Made by a program: the position numbers and the translations under genes. Source: Leptospira sp. WS58.C1 (GTDB lineage Bacteria; Spirochaetota; Leptospiria; Leptospirales; Leptospiraceae). Taken from it: a DNA stretch of 64,000 nucleotides. This document shows positions 48,954 through 58,950 of this stretch, one piece after another. The stretch is taken from the NCBI RefSeq assembly GCF_040833995.1, contig NZ_CP162137.1:2280501-2344500 (forward strand). Direction: 5' to 3'. The notes under the pieces were generated by a model. The model saw only the letters and a list, made by a program, of their open reading frames with translations, did no database searches and was not told the origin of the DNA. Every line of letters begins with the position of its first letter. Within the stretch, counting starts at the first letter, position 1.

Positions 48954-49964
48954 ATGAAAAAATCCTTATATATAACTCGAGTAATAATTTTCAGCTTATT
49001 TTTGAACACACTTACCGTTTCCTGCAGCAACGATAAGGATAATAACAACCTAGTATTAGCAGCTTTATTGCTCACAAATAACAATTGCGAAATCCACCCC
49101 GAAAATTGTAAACTAGGTGAATTCATAAGCGCCTCTGCAACGGAAGCAAATGTATGGGCGGCAATTACCTTTGCTCGGAATCAATTTGTTGCATTATCTC
49201 AAGACGGCACGAATCGAGTAATGACTTCTTCCGATGGCAAAGTTTGGACATCTAGGACGGCTGCCCAGGCAAATCAATGGTTATCGATAACTTACGCGAA
49301 TAACCTATATGTGGCAGTTGCGAATTCAGGCACAAACCGCGTCATGACTTCCCCCGACGGGATATCCTGGACGAGCAGAACGATACCTGCGCTAAATTAC
49401 AATTGGGTGACCTATGGTAAAGGGCTTTTCATTGCAGTGGCTGACGGGTCGACATTTCAAACTTCTCCGGACGGGATCAACTGGACCCCAAGGTCCGCAC
49501 CTGCAAATCAGTCCTGGCGCAGCGTGGTGTTCGCTAATAATAAATTTGTGACAGTCAGCTCAAGTGGCGGAGTCGGAACCTCTTCAGACGGGATTAACTG
49601 GACTCTGCGCACGGCAGCAGAACCGAACGATTGGCGTTCTGTTACTTTCGGGCATAATCTTTTTGTAGCGGTTGCTTTGACCGGCACGAATAGAGTAATG
49701 ACTTCACAGGATGGGATCAATTGGGCTGCTCGCTCCGCTTCGGAACAAAATGAATGGTACGAGGTGTATTACGCGAACGGGCTATTTATGGCAGCGGCCG
49801 CTACCGGAACAAATCGAATTATGACCTCGACTGACGGTATTAACTGGACAGCTCGCCAACAAACTGAAAACAATTTTTGGAAGGGGATCGCTTATGGAAA
49901 TGATAAATTCGTGGTCGTTGCTGTAGACGGTACGAATCGAGTCCAATATGCAACTTGGAAATAA
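48954..49964 (+). CDS. Lipoprotein with seven-bladed beta-propeller repeats
   Basis: Signal peptide with Cys24 as lipidation site (LTVSC). After a 40-residue Asn-rich linker there are seven repeats of 38-41 residues, each close to the pattern SxDGINWTxR, then NxW, then YANNLFVAVA and GTNRVMTS. Repeats 2-6 are nearly the same, which points to recent tandem duplication. This resembles the BNR/sialidase-type propellers. The protein should be on the outer leaflet or surface and bind a ligand or polysaccharide. Convergent with the next gene, 5 bp apart. No close family named. Confidence 0.8.
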   Translation: MKKSLYITRVIIFSLFLNTLTVSCSNDKDNNNLVLAALLLTNNNCEIHPENCKLGEFISASATEANVWAAITFARNQFVALSQDGTNRVMTSSDGKVWTSRTAAQANQWLSITYANNLYVAVANSGTNRVMTSPDGISWTSRTIPALNYNWVTYGKGLFIAVADGSTFQTSPDGINWTPRSAPANQSWRSVVFANNKFVTVSSSGGVGTSSDGINWTLRTAAEPNDWRSVTFGHNLFVAVALTGTNRVMTSQDGINWAARSASEQNEWYEVYYANGLFMAAAATGTNRIMTSTDGINWTARQQTENNFWKGIAYGNDKFVVVAVDGTNRVQYATWK

Positions 49965-49969
49965 CTTTT

Positions 49970-51058
49970 CTATCTTACCAATTCCCTATAAAGCACGATA
50001 TCGTTCCCACCTTCTAAGAATGCTTCTCCTTTGCGGCCAGAAGAATAAAAACGAAACGGCTTTTCTCCGGTGCGGATCTTCTCTTCTTTAAGGATATTGC
50101 CTTCTTCATCTAAGAAGAATAAGTTTCCTTCCCATTCACCCGCAAACCAAGAGCCCGAATGGAATACCGTTTGGTAAACTGATTGTGCCTTGTTGCGATT
50201 TTTTTCGAAGATTACTTTTCCGGATTTGGAATATAAGGTTAGTTTATCGGAGAAGCCAGCGAGAACCCCTCCATTATCCGAAACTGCAAGATTTACCTTA
50301 TACGGGATCACACGGCCTAAATTCCATTCTTCCGATTCGGAACCGTCTCTGTCATACACTCGGATAAAGTCTCTATTGTTTTTCAGGAAATGAACTGCGA
50401 GTTTTTGACCATTCGCTGAGATAGAAAGGCTTTTTGCAAAAACAGGTTCCTTCTCCCCTAACTTAGCTTCAAAAAGTTTTTCTCCCTTTCCGTCCAAAAG
50501 GAATAATTCCCCGCCCGAAAAAAGTACCGCGGTCTCTCCATTAGAAATTCCTTTTGGAGCAAAGGAGACATCGGTTAAAAATCTACCGTCCAATTTTTTA
50601 GCGCCCAAAGAATTTCCGTTAATATCGGAAACCAAAACTTGGTTATTATCTCCAGACAAAAAGAGCACAAGATTTCCATCCGGATGAATACGAGGATAAC
50701 TTTTATATTCTTTGGTCCAAAGAAGTTCTCCTGATTCGGAAAAGAACTCTACAGAATTTCCAATCTTTTTATACGCTAAATATCCTTTGGCTCTCAGTGG
50801 ATATTCTATTCGAAGGGAATCGTCGGTCGGAATGGATTCTCCCCAAGGAATTCTAATATAAGAAGTTTTGGTTTTATATCCGTTGATGGTTTTTTCTGGA
50901 TCGAAATCACTGCGCGGGTCAGGAAAGCTGGCAAGCTTAGATTCTTTATTCCAGTACCAGGTTTTTTGTACCGTTCTCGCAGGCTCATACGGATTTCCTA
51001 AAAAATAATAAAACCCTAAAAATAGCACAAAACTTAAGGCCAAAATTTTAGAGATCAT
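49970..51058 (-). CDS. Membrane-anchored beta-propeller-like protein
   Basis: One N-terminal membrane anchor (ILALSFVLFLGFYYFLG), then a periplasmic or outer domain with repeated patterns such as LVSDINGNSLG, LFLLDGKGEKLFE, LTLYSKSGKVIFE, LFFLDEEGNILKE, typical of six- to eight-bladed propellers that read out as DxxG strands. No catalytic residues are recognised. Its start overlaps the cinA stop (ATGA), so the two are co-translated. Function unknown. Confidence 0.7.
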   Translation of the reverse strand: MISKILALSFVLFLGFYYFLGNPYEPARTVQKTWYWNKESKLASFPDPRSDFDPEKTINGYKTKTSYIRIPWGESIPTDDSLRIEYPLRAKGYLAYKKIGNSVEFFSESGELLWTKEYKSYPRIHPDGNLVLFLSGDNNQVLVSDINGNSLGAKKLDGRFLTDVSFAPKGISNGETAVLFSGGELFLLDGKGEKLFEAKLGEKEPVFAKSLSISANGQKLAVHFLKNNRDFIRVYDRDGSESEEWNLGRVIPYKVNLAVSDNGGVLAGFSDKLTLYSKSGKVIFEKNRNKAQSVYQTVFHSGSWFAGEWEGNLFFLDEEGNILKEEKIRTGEKPFRFYSSGRKGEAFLEGGNDIVLYRELVR

Positions 51059-52311
51059 ACAAGTTTCCTCAATCGATTGTACATTAGATAAAGAGAAGTA
51101 GCGGCCACTACTTCTCGGAACAATTCTCTCTTAAAAGGGAGAAAGAGTTCCTTCACTTCCGTTTTTTCACCCTTGATATGGATTCCTATAAATACGGTCC
51201 CGACCTTTTTTGCAGGAGTTTCACCACCAGGGCCAGCGATCCCCGTGATGCTAATCGCAAGGTCTGTCCCGAGAAGCATTGCTCCCTTATCCGCCATCTC
51301 TGTTGCAGTTTCCTCACTCACCGCACCATGAGCTTCTAGGGTTTCTTTTTTAACCCCTACTAGATTTTCTTTGATCAAATTGGAATAGCTGACCACGGAA
51401 CCTAAAAAGTATTCCGAAGAACCTGCACGGTCTGTAAGTATTTTCGCAGCGAGTCCGCCCGTACAACTTTCGATCGTTCCGATGGTGAGTTTTTTTTCTA
51501 AGAGAAGTTTAGGAAATTCCTCGAATAAGTCCCCCGTACAAAGTCCACGATATTTCTCTTTGGTCTTTTGGATGAGTTCTTGGACTAAATTTTTGTCTTC
51601 AGACTGATAAGTAACTCGTATAAATCCTTTTTTGGCGGCAACGCCCCAGACTGCTTTTCCATTCTTCAAAGGCTCGATATCTATTATAAATTCCTGTTGG
51701 AATAAGGACTCGCTCATTCCCCAGATAAAGAGAAAATCCGAATATAATTCACCAGAGTGAAATTGTTTTTGGATCAGGGGAACTAATTCCTCTTTAAACA
51801 TGGTCACCATCTCGGATGGGACCCCGGGCATGCAGGCCAGGTACGCTCCCGGTTGGAGCTCCGACCAAAATCCCGGAGCAATTCCTACAGAGTTATTCAG
51901 AGCGGTGGAATTAGAAGGAATGGAAACTTGGCGTAATGCCGTGGTTAACGCCTCTTGGAATCCTTTTCCGCGAAGACGATACAATGCTTGGAGCCTGTCA
52001 TTCGCCTTTTCATTCAGAACTGGTTGAGAAGAAGTAAGTTCGCATACTACTTCTAAAGTATAATCGTCTTCAGTAGGTCCAAGACCACCGGTCATCACAA
52101 GAAGGACCGGATTTTCTTTCGAAGCTCCAAGAGCCAAATTTTGTAATTCTTTTCGGATCAGTTTAGGATCGTCGGGTAATACCAGGAATTTTTCAGTAGA
52201 ATATCCGAGTCCAAAGAGTTCGTTTGCGATCCAGGACGAATTCGTATCTTGGCTTCTTCCTGCAGTCAGCTCCGAACCCGTGGAAATGACAGTGACCCTA
52301 GGAGAATTCAC
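51055..52311 (-). CDS. cinA: CinA family protein (competence/damage-inducible)
   Basis: The N-terminal domain is a MoaB/MogA-like fold ([22 protein letters not shown] to [14 protein letters not shown]), and the C-terminal domain is the CinA/PncC nicotinamide mononucleotide amidase fold with [21 protein letters not shown] and [18 protein letters not shown]. Start is GTG 52311, overlapping the argS stop by four bases (GTGA), which gives 418 aa; the frame extends upstream, but those residues are argS-shadow. The NMN amidase activity is assumed from the family. Confidence 0.9.
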   Translation of the reverse strand: MNSPRVTVISTGSELTAGRSQDTNSSWIANELFGLGYSTEKFLVLPDDPKLIRKELQNLALGASKENPVLLVMTGGLGPTEDDYTLEVVCELTSSQPVLNEKANDRLQALYRLRGKGFQEALTTALRQVSIPSNSTALNNSVGIAPGFWSELQPGAYLACMPGVPSEMVTMFKEELVPLIQKQFHSGELYSDFLFIWGMSESLFQQEFIIDIEPLKNGKAVWGVAAKKGFIRVTYQSEDKNLVQELIQKTKEKYRGLCTGDLFEEFPKLLLEKKLTIGTIESCTGGLAAKILTDRAGSSEYFLGSVVSYSNLIKENLVGVKKETLEAHGAVSEETATEMADKGAMLLGTDLAISITGIAGPGGETPAKKVGTVFIGIHIKGEKTEVKELFLPFKRELFREVVAATSLYLMYNRLRKLV

Positions 52312-54074
52312 TCTTCTTTCTCCAATCTTTCGCGGGCGGAAACTCCAAGTAGAGCCAAACCTTCGGCCAGTACGACACGCACAGCTTGGCAAATCCTTGC
52401 CAGTCCGAGTCTTGTAGACTCATCGGCATCTTTCAGTCTATTGTTCTTTGCGATATAGAATTGCGTAAAAGCTCTTGCTAGATTTTGGAGATAATTCGCG
52501 ATCCGATGCGGTTCCAAGGTGGCCGCGGCATCCAAAACCTCTTCCGGAAAACGAGAGATCCAGAAAAGAAGTCGTTTTCTCTCTTCCGTCATTTCAAGAT
52601 TTTTTAATGCGTTTGCATCCGAGTTATTCCCTACTTCCCTGAAGATGGAACAAACTCTCGCATGAGCATATTGTAAATAAAATACGGGATTTTTATCCGA
52701 TTCGTCCTTTGCCAGATCTAGATCGAAATCCAACGGGGAATCCAAGGATCTCATCGTGAAAAAATAGCGTGCAACATCCTTGGCATGTTTTCCCAAATAT
52801 CCGAGCAGATCTTCCATTGTTTGGAATTCTCCCGCACGTTTGCTCATCTTCATCTTCTGGCCGGCCATAAGAAGATTCACTTGTTGGGCGATGATCACTT
52901 GGAAATTTTCCTTTGGATAACCTAACGCCTGAACAGCACCCGCAAGTCTTGCGATATATCCGTGATGGTCCGGTCCCCATATATCTATGATCTTCTCGTA
53001 ACCTCTGGAAATTTTATCATTATGATAAGCTATGTCTGCGAGAAGGTATGTAGGACGTCCATCATCCCGAACAACCACACGATTTTTATCGTCTCCATAA
53101 TCCTCTGATTTAAAGACCTGTTTCCCTTCTTCTTCAAAAACTTTGCCGGACTTTTTTAGGTTTTCGAGCACTCCTAAAACTTTTCCAGATTCGTGAAGTG
53201 TGGTTTCCGAAAAAAATCGATCGAAGTTTACTCCGAATAGATCCAAATCTTTTTTTTGCCAAACCAGATTGGACTCCACGGTCCAGCGGGAACATTTTTC
53301 CGCAAGAGCGGAATATTCCTTTTTTTCCAGATGGGACTTGATCTCTTTTTCCCTATGGCGATTTTCTAATAATTGTTTAGCGATGATCTTAAGGTAATCT
53401 CCCCTATATCCCTCCGCTGGGATCACATTGTCGGAAAGTAACTCTTCAATGGATCTTCCATCCTCAGCATTCTCTTGGATGGAAGAAGATTCTCCCAGAG
53501 CCTCTCTAATACGCACCATTGTGGAAACACCAAGCAAAAACACCTGGTTCCCGTAATCGTTCACGTAAAATTCCTTATCCACCGAATGTCCGACTGCTTT
53601 AAGCAGATTGGCAAAAGCTTCTCCGGTAGCGGCAGCTCTTGCGGATACGATATTCAAAGGTCCGGTCGGATTCGCGCTTACGAATTCCAAATTTATTTTT
53701 TTAGGATTTTTTAATTTAGGAAATAGTTCTTTTTTCTGGACCGTGTTTTCTAGAAAACGGATGAGGAAGGAAGGAGAGATCCTAAAATTCACGAAGCCCG
53801 GAGGAGTAAAATCCACCTTCTCGAATAGATCCGTTCTTGTTTGCAGATAACCTACCAGAAGTGCTGCCGAATCCAAAGGTTTTTTAGCTAAAAGTTTGGA
53901 ATTTTCCAAAGCAAAAGAAGTGGAATAATCTCCAAAGGATTCCTCTCTGGAATATTCTATTCGGATCCTAAGATCGGAAAAAGAAACATTAGACGCTTCC
54001 TTTTCGCAATAGAGTTTTACTCCTTCCTTTAAAGCTTCTAAAACGAGTTGTTTAAGAGTATCCGTTTCTTTCAT
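52308..54074 (-). CDS. argS: Arginyl-tRNA synthetase with altered HIGH motif
   Basis: 588 aa class I synthetase. The usual HxGH signature is replaced: the segment [14 protein letters not shown] puts NIVS at residues 141-144. The KMSKS loop is present as [10 protein letters not shown] near 405, with the ArgS-specific KRAG after it, and the C-terminal anticodon-binding DALR domain ends in [14 protein letters not shown]. Length and order fit. ATG start. Downstream genes are coupled: cinA overlaps the stop. Upstream a small membrane protein gene is 42 bp away. The motif change could be a clade feature. Confidence 0.92.
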   Translation of the reverse strand: MKETDTLKQLVLEALKEGVKLYCEKEASNVSFSDLRIRIEYSREESFGDYSTSFALENSKLLAKKPLDSAALLVGYLQTRTDLFEKVDFTPPGFVNFRISPSFLIRFLENTVQKKELFPKLKNPKKINLEFVSANPTGPLNIVSARAAATGEAFANLLKAVGHSVDKEFYVNDYGNQVFLLGVSTMVRIREALGESSSIQENAEDGRSIEELLSDNVIPAEGYRGDYLKIIAKQLLENRHREKEIKSHLEKKEYSALAEKCSRWTVESNLVWQKKDLDLFGVNFDRFFSETTLHESGKVLGVLENLKKSGKVFEEEGKQVFKSEDYGDDKNRVVVRDDGRPTYLLADIAYHNDKISRGYEKIIDIWGPDHHGYIARLAGAVQALGYPKENFQVIIAQQVNLLMAGQKMKMSKRAGEFQTMEDLLGYLGKHAKDVARYFFTMRSLDSPLDFDLDLAKDESDKNPVFYLQYAHARVCSIFREVGNNSDANALKNLEMTEERKRLLFWISRFPEEVLDAAATLEPHRIANYLQNLARAFTQFYIAKNNRLKDADESTRLGLARICQAVRVVLAEGLALLGVSARERLEKEE

Positions 54075-54116
54075 TCTATCTTTTGCAGTAGTTCCTATTT
54101 TTTAGGGGACATCATC

Positions 54117-54347
54117 TCAATCCGGAAACAATCTCTTGCTTCCGATCAATTTCCAACTTTTATCCAGGGCCCCAAGGACCAGATTTTTCTCCCTGAGGAT
54201 ACATTCAAGATATTGGCACCTGGAAACCTCGGTTATTACGGGACGAGGTGGAAAATCCTTTTTCCCCCATCTTTCCTGAAGAACGATCAGAAAAATCAGA
54301 CCCACAGTATAGATCATTAAAAATGCGGTTTTAAAAAGTTTATCCAA
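54117..54347 (-). CDS. Small single-TM protein between recO and argS, 76 aa
   Basis: One N-terminal hydrophobic segment (TAFLMIYTVGLIFLIVL), then a basic tail with two Cys (RCQYLEC) and no known motif. Start is TTG at 54347 with GGGGA seven bases upstream; the first 8 bases overlap the end of recO, which favours a real, coupled gene. Function unknown. Confidence 0.6.
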   Translation of the reverse strand: MDKLFKTAFLMIYTVGLIFLIVLQERWGKKDFPPRPVITEVSRCQYLECILREKNLVLGALDKSWKLIGSKRLFPD

Positions 54348-55113
54348 GATTTTCCCCTAAGGATTCGTACAACATAGGTTCCGATTTGAGTCTTTTTCCA
54401 AGAAGCGGTTTTAAGGCCCGGTTGCTTAAGCTATCCGCCTCCTTCAGGAGTTCAAGGGAAATCTTTTTGTCCTTTAGGTCCCTGTATCTTAAGGCAAGGC
54501 AATCTTGAACGAATAATACGAGTCCAAACTTGTCCGGTTTAGGAGTTCCGCATTCCCCGCATACGATCTCGAAATGTGTCTCGTCCAAACTGCAGGATTG
54601 TATCTCCGAGAGATTTTTTCCACAGCTTGCACATTCCATCTCCTTTGATAAAAACCCGCCCACATACAATAGTTTGAGCTTGAAAAAAGGCAAAAACACT
54701 GGTTTATAACCGTCTTCATCCAATTCTTTTAAGGCACCCAGAAGAAGTTTATATTCCAACGGGTGAGAGCCTCCTTCCGTTAAAAAAGAAGAGACTAATT
54801 CCACTAGATACGAAACCAAAACGGTTCCTGAATACCCTGTTTTTGCCTTATCGAATCTTCTGACTAAACCGATCTCTTTTACGTTAAAGGTCTCCCGTCC
54901 TTGTGTGAAATAATAATCTAAGACCGTTAATGATCCTGGTTCCACTGCAGCAATGGGTCTTGTTTTACTTTTTTTGATCCCTTTGACTCGAAAACTTCCC
55001 ACTTCTCCATCTTCCGGTAGAAGTCGCAAGAATGCATCTCCTTCCGGAAGGATGCGGCTTTCCATCACGATACCGGTGGTTTTTCTTAAGGCCCCAGGAT
55101 TAGATCCAGACAT
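54340..55113 (-). CDS. recO: DNA repair protein RecO
   Basis: 257-aa recombination mediator that works with RecR to load RecA on SSB-coated DNA. N-terminal OB fold (TGIVMESRILPEGDAFLRLL to VKGIKKSKTRP), helical middle, and a zinc finger near 165-200 with Cys pairs CASCGK and CGECG. ATG at 55113. It overlaps ybeY by 28 bp and the small membrane gene by 8 bp. Confidence 0.9.
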   Translation of the reverse strand: MSGSNPGALRKTTGIVMESRILPEGDAFLRLLPEDGEVGSFRVKGIKKSKTRPIAAVEPGSLTVLDYYFTQGRETFNVKEIGLVRRFDKAKTGYSGTVLVSYLVELVSSFLTEGGSHPLEYKLLLGALKELDEDGYKPVFLPFFKLKLLYVGGFLSKEMECASCGKNLSEIQSCSLDETHFEIVCGECGTPKPDKFGLVLFVQDCLALRYRDLKDKKISLELLKEADSLSNRALKPLLGKRLKSEPMLYESLGENLG

Positions 55114-55568
55114 AGATCCTCTTTCTCCTTCATTAGAGCCTCGTCTTTTTCTCCTCGTTCATGATCGTAACCGATCAAATGTAAAAAACCATGCACGAAT
55201 AATCTGAAAAATTCATCTTCTTCACTATGACCTATACTTTTTGCTTGGGTCTTACAAGTTTCCCAAGAGATCACGATCTCTCCTAGGCTTAAGATAGGAC
55301 CGAAGTTTTCTTTTTTCCGGGGGGGAAGTTCCCAAGGAGTCAGATCAAAAGTTAATGGGAACGAAAGAACGTCCGTTGCGTAATCTTTTCCTCTGCGGAC
55401 CCGATTTAATTCGCGAATCGATTCGTCATCGGTCAAAACCAAGGAAAGATCGGTATTTACATTAGGAAAAGAGAATGCACTTAAAATTTTCCAACGAGAT
55501 TCCAATGCGGGTTTAGATAACCAAGAAGGAAGCGAATTCGGATCGAAATCCGAAGAGAACTCGAACAA
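55086..55568 (-). CDS. ybeY: Endoribonuclease YbeY
   Basis: 160-aa metal-dependent RNase for rRNA maturation and ribosome quality control. The zinc motif is HGFLHLIGYDHER near 125-137 (HGxLHLxGYDH), preceded by LTDDESIRELNRVRRGKDYATDVLSFPL. Start is TTG 55568. It lies 1 bp after the pgpH stop and overlaps recO. The order pgpH-ybeY is common in bacteria. Confidence 0.93.
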   Translation of the reverse strand: MFEFSSDFDPNSLPSWLSKPALESRWKILSAFSFPNVNTDLSLVLTDDESIRELNRVRRGKDYATDVLSFPLTFDLTPWELPPRKKENFGPILSLGEIVISWETCKTQAKSIGHSEEDEFFRLFVHGFLHLIGYDHERGEKDEALMKEKEDLCLDLILGP

Positions 55569-55569
55569 A

Positions 55570-57978
55570 TTAGTGGCTCTTTGGGGCCTGTTTCCCCAAG
55601 ATATTTTTATTCTTCTCCTCTAATGCTTTTGTATCCTCAGGTTTCGGATATTTAGGTCGAGAGTGAAGACTAGAAAGAAGAACTTCCTTAAAGGAAGATT
55701 TTACAACTTCCAGATCTCCTAATGTAAGTCCGCATTCGTCCAATTGGTTTTCCGCCAACTTGCCGTTTACGATCTTAGTGATAAGAGCGTCTAAAGATTC
55801 GGGTGTCACTTCTTCCAAGGATCTACTCGCAGCCTCCAAGCTGTCCGCAATCATGACGATCGCAGTTTCTTTTCTCTGAGGTTTCGGTCCCGGATATTGA
55901 AAGTCCGCTTTTTTGAGTTTCTTCTTCTGAGAGGGAGAAAGTTCCGCAAGCGCCTTATGATAAAAGAAAGCCATGGTAGAAGTTCCATGATGTTCCGGAA
56001 TAAAATCGATCACTTCCCGCGGAAGCCTAGCTTTTTTAGCCATCTCGATGCCGTCCAAGACATGATCAATGACTATCTTTGCCGCTTTTGCAGGATTATT
56101 CTTATCGATGTTTTCCTTTTTAGGGATCAAATGCTGGTTCTCTACGAAAAATCCTGCATTCGGGATCTTACCTATATCGTGAAAATACACACCCACTCTA
56201 GTCAATAGCCAATCTAATTCCAAGTTTTGAGCCGCTCTTTCCGACATAGCAGCCACTAAAAAAGTATGAGTATAAGTAGAAGGTGCCTTGGTCAGTAAAT
56301 CCTGCAGTAACGGGTGTCCTGTATCCGCAAGTTCCATCAGCTTAAATCTTGTAGGTATATTGAATACATACTCGTAAATAGGAAGAAGCAGCTGGGTCAA
56401 TGTGGAACAGACAAACCCATTCACTAAACATAATAAATATAACCTGAATATATTCGATTCCCAAAGATCTCTCAAATGAGAGCCGGAAGGAACCGCTACC
56501 CAATAATTCCTGGAATCGAACAGGTACCCGGAGGAAGAGATGAGCATCTGGACCAAGGCCATATAGAACCCGGCCTTGATAAAATCGATCCTCTTTCTCA
56601 TCTTTCTTCCGTAAGTGGCGGCAACCACTGTCATTACGAAAGCAAGAATGAAAGAAGTAGGATTATATCTGGAAGCTGCGAACACAAAGAACGAAAGGAA
56701 AAACCCGATCGCGATCGATAATTGTTCGTCATAGATCATGGATAGGATCAAACAAACCATTCCTGTCGGTATCACCAGCGCGAAATAAAAGACGGAATCG
56801 TAACTATTCTCAAAACTAAAAAAAGCCTTGGAAGCTAAATACGTCCAGAGCACCAAAGACCAGATTAACGTGAACACGATCACGTTACTCGATACGTCGT
56901 TCAATCGTTTCGGATTGTACTTCTTCAAAAACGCGTATACAATAATTACAAAAATGGATTGAATGAGAAGAATAGAAATGATGGACGCGATGTTTGCTCG
57001 AGTGGCGTATCTATTCACTATCAGCAATTTCTTATAAATATCCGGAGTAATGATCTCCCCGGCCTTGACGATGGTTTCTCCCGCATTGATCCTGCTACTC
57101 ACAGGCTCGGTTCTGTCCATAACGGCTTGTTTTTGGTTTTTGGTTTCTTCCGCGTTGTAAGTACAAGCAGGGTTCGAATACACATAAGTCAGCGCGAGTT
57201 TTTGGATAACGGAAAGAAGCTGAGGATCCGTGGCCTGTAATTTTTCCGCGGCCAAACGGTTGAGAATTTCTACCGTAGCGCTGTCTCTATAGAGATACAT
57301 ACGAGGAATTACAAGAGTTCCTTCTACCGAAGAGATCTGCTCCTTATTCCCGCTTGCGCCTGAATTGCGGATCCGAGCTTCCGCGGAACGGATAGCGGAA
57401 TAATCCGCCGGTTGGTCTCTTAAAATACAAAAATTAGAAAAAACTAAATTACTATATTGTTGGACTAGATCCCTGACCCTTGACTTGCCCGGGGTTTTGA
57501 GCAGAAGTTCCAGCTCTTCTTTGGATCTATTCTTCCATCTAGGAACCGCGGCCAATAATTCCGCGGAAGTTTTCACTTCTCCCGTTGGCTTCGGTTCCCT
57601 ATATTTCTCCATATCCTCTTGGATCGCAGGGCGAATTACATCGGTTAAAACCCGATAGTCTCGATCAAAAAAATTCGGAGCGGATTGAAAGGCTTTCAGC
57701 CTTTTTGCTCTCGTTTTTTCTTCGTCTTCATAAACGATATCTTTGGTGGAAACGACCTTATCCAAAGCATTCTTGCCTTCCGAATAAGGACCATCCTGAG
57801 AAAGATTAATTTTGTCCTGACCGAAAAACGGGATCGCAAGCATCCAGGTCACGATGATCAAAGTGATCGCCGTGAGAATTACCTGGAATTTTCTCACGAA
57901 AGAAATCGGACGGATCTTGGTCAGGGTATCCGTGATCCAAGCCATTCCTCTTTCTAAAAGTGATCCCAAGGGAAACAT
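55570..57978 (-). CDS. 7TM-HD family phosphohydrolase, c-di-AMP phosphodiesterase-like
   Basis: 802-aa PgpH/YqfF-type protein. One TM segment near 35, an exported 7TMR-HDED domain (about 60-320), seven TM segments (about 330-550), then a cytosolic HD domain with [14 protein letters not shown] and [11 protein letters not shown] near 600-680, giving the metal ligands His-Asp. Known members break down cyclic di-AMP. The name pgpH is used in Gram-positives. ATG at 57978 overlaps the phoH stop by one base (TAATG). Confidence 0.9.
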   Translation of the reverse strand: MFPLGSLLERGMAWITDTLTKIRPISFVRKFQVILTAITLIIVTWMLAIPFFGQDKINLSQDGPYSEGKNALDKVVSTKDIVYEDEEKTRAKRLKAFQSAPNFFDRDYRVLTDVIRPAIQEDMEKYREPKPTGEVKTSAELLAAVPRWKNRSKEELELLLKTPGKSRVRDLVQQYSNLVFSNFCILRDQPADYSAIRSAEARIRNSGASGNKEQISSVEGTLVIPRMYLYRDSATVEILNRLAAEKLQATDPQLLSVIQKLALTYVYSNPACTYNAEETKNQKQAVMDRTEPVSSRINAGETIVKAGEIITPDIYKKLLIVNRYATRANIASIISILLIQSIFVIIVYAFLKKYNPKRLNDVSSNVIVFTLIWSLVLWTYLASKAFFSFENSYDSVFYFALVIPTGMVCLILSMIYDEQLSIAIGFFLSFFVFAASRYNPTSFILAFVMTVVAATYGRKMRKRIDFIKAGFYMALVQMLISSSGYLFDSRNYWVAVPSGSHLRDLWESNIFRLYLLCLVNGFVCSTLTQLLLPIYEYVFNIPTRFKLMELADTGHPLLQDLLTKAPSTYTHTFLVAAMSERAAQNLELDWLLTRVGVYFHDIGKIPNAGFFVENQHLIPKKENIDKNNPAKAAKIVIDHVLDGIEMAKKARLPREVIDFIPEHHGTSTMAFFYHKALAELSPSQKKKLKKADFQYPGPKPQRKETAIVMIADSLEAASRSLEEVTPESLDALITKIVNGKLAENQLDECGLTLGDLEVVKSSFKEVLLSSLHSRPKYPKPEDTKALEEKNKNILGKQAPKSH

Positions 57979-58910
57979 TACAATTCCTCGAACTTCCTCA
58001 CGATGGTTTCAACCAGAGGGTGTCTCGTGATATCTTCTTTTCCGAAAAACACCTGGCCAATTCCTTCGGTCTGTCTGAACAAGCTTACCACACGATCGAA
58101 TCCGGATCTACCATGTTCTAAGTCGATTTGGGTCACATCCCCGGAGATACACATCCGAGAATTGCGGCCCAAACGGGTCATAATCATCTTTAACTGAGCA
58201 AGAGTACAGTTTTGGGCCTCGTCCAAAATGATAAAACTTTTGGAAAGAGTCCTTCCTCTCATAAATGCGACCGGTGCAATCTCTATTTTAGTAAGTGCGA
58301 TATATTCTTGGGTCTTTTCGAAACCGATACATTCGTTCAAAGCATCATAAACGGGACGAAGATACGGATCCACCTTTTGGTTCAAATCCCCAGGTAAAAA
58401 ACCGAGATTTTCTCCCGCTTCGACCGCCGGCCTTGTTAAAACGATCTTATCCACGATCCCATTCTGCAAAAACCTGCAAGCCATTGCTACTGATAGGAAT
58501 GTTTTACCTGTTCCCGCAGGACCGATCCCGAAAGTGATCAGATTATTTAAGAAAGATTGAATATACTTTTCCTGGTTTTTAGTCCTGGAATAAAGATGTT
58601 TTCCCTTGTAAGTGGTAAGTATCTTTTCAGTGGGTTTGAAAGGCTCGTCGTCGGACTTACGCTCTTCCTTCTTTTTTTCCCGAGTGGCTTGTTTAAGAAG
58701 ATAACCGAAATCGAAGGAATCCGTAAAATCCCGATCCGGTCTGTCCCGATAATTGGTTTCCAATAATCTGAAAAAATCCAGGGCGAAATCCACCTTTGTA
58801 GGGATTCCTTCCACTTGGAAACCGTTGCCCCTTGGGATCAGATCGATCTCCAATTGTTTTTCCAAATTTCTGACACCCGTATCGTTGATCCCGCAGATCT
58901 TACGATACAA
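57978..58910 (-). CDS. phoH: PhoH family ATPase
   Basis: 310 aa or slightly more. Walker A is [11 protein letters not shown] near 140, Walker [18 protein letters not shown] near 225, and GDVTQIDL near 260, as in PhoH. RNA-linked ATPase/endonuclease, function not settled. The given start is TTG 58910, but conserved PhoH residues (FTFENQDL before YRKICG) continue upstream in frame to a stop at 58961. No ATG, GTG or TTG lies there, so an unusual start such as ATC at 58946, preceded by AAAGG, or a true start at TTG, are open. Between aspS and pgpH in the operon. Confidence 0.85.
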   Translation of the reverse strand: MYRKICGINDTGVRNLEKQLEIDLIPRGNGFQVEGIPTKVDFALDFFRLLETNYRDRPDRDFTDSFDFGYLLKQATREKKKEERKSDDEPFKPTEKILTTYKGKHLYSRTKNQEKYIQSFLNNLITFGIGPAGTGKTFLSVAMACRFLQNGIVDKIVLTRPAVEAGENLGFLPGDLNQKVDPYLRPVYDALNECIGFEKTQEYIALTKIEIAPVAFMRGRTLSKSFIILDEAQNCTLAQLKMIMTRLGRNSRMCISGDVTQIDLEHGRSGFDRVVSLFRQTEGIGQVFFGKEDITRHPLVETIVRKFEEL

Positions 58911-58950
58911 GTCCTGGTTTTCGAAAGTAAATTGTTCTTTCCTGATATGA

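Noticed and set aside
51055..52392. Longer cinA start at 52392
   Set aside because: The extra 27 residues overlap argS coding sequence and are not CinA-like; GTG 52311 with the GTGA overlap is better.
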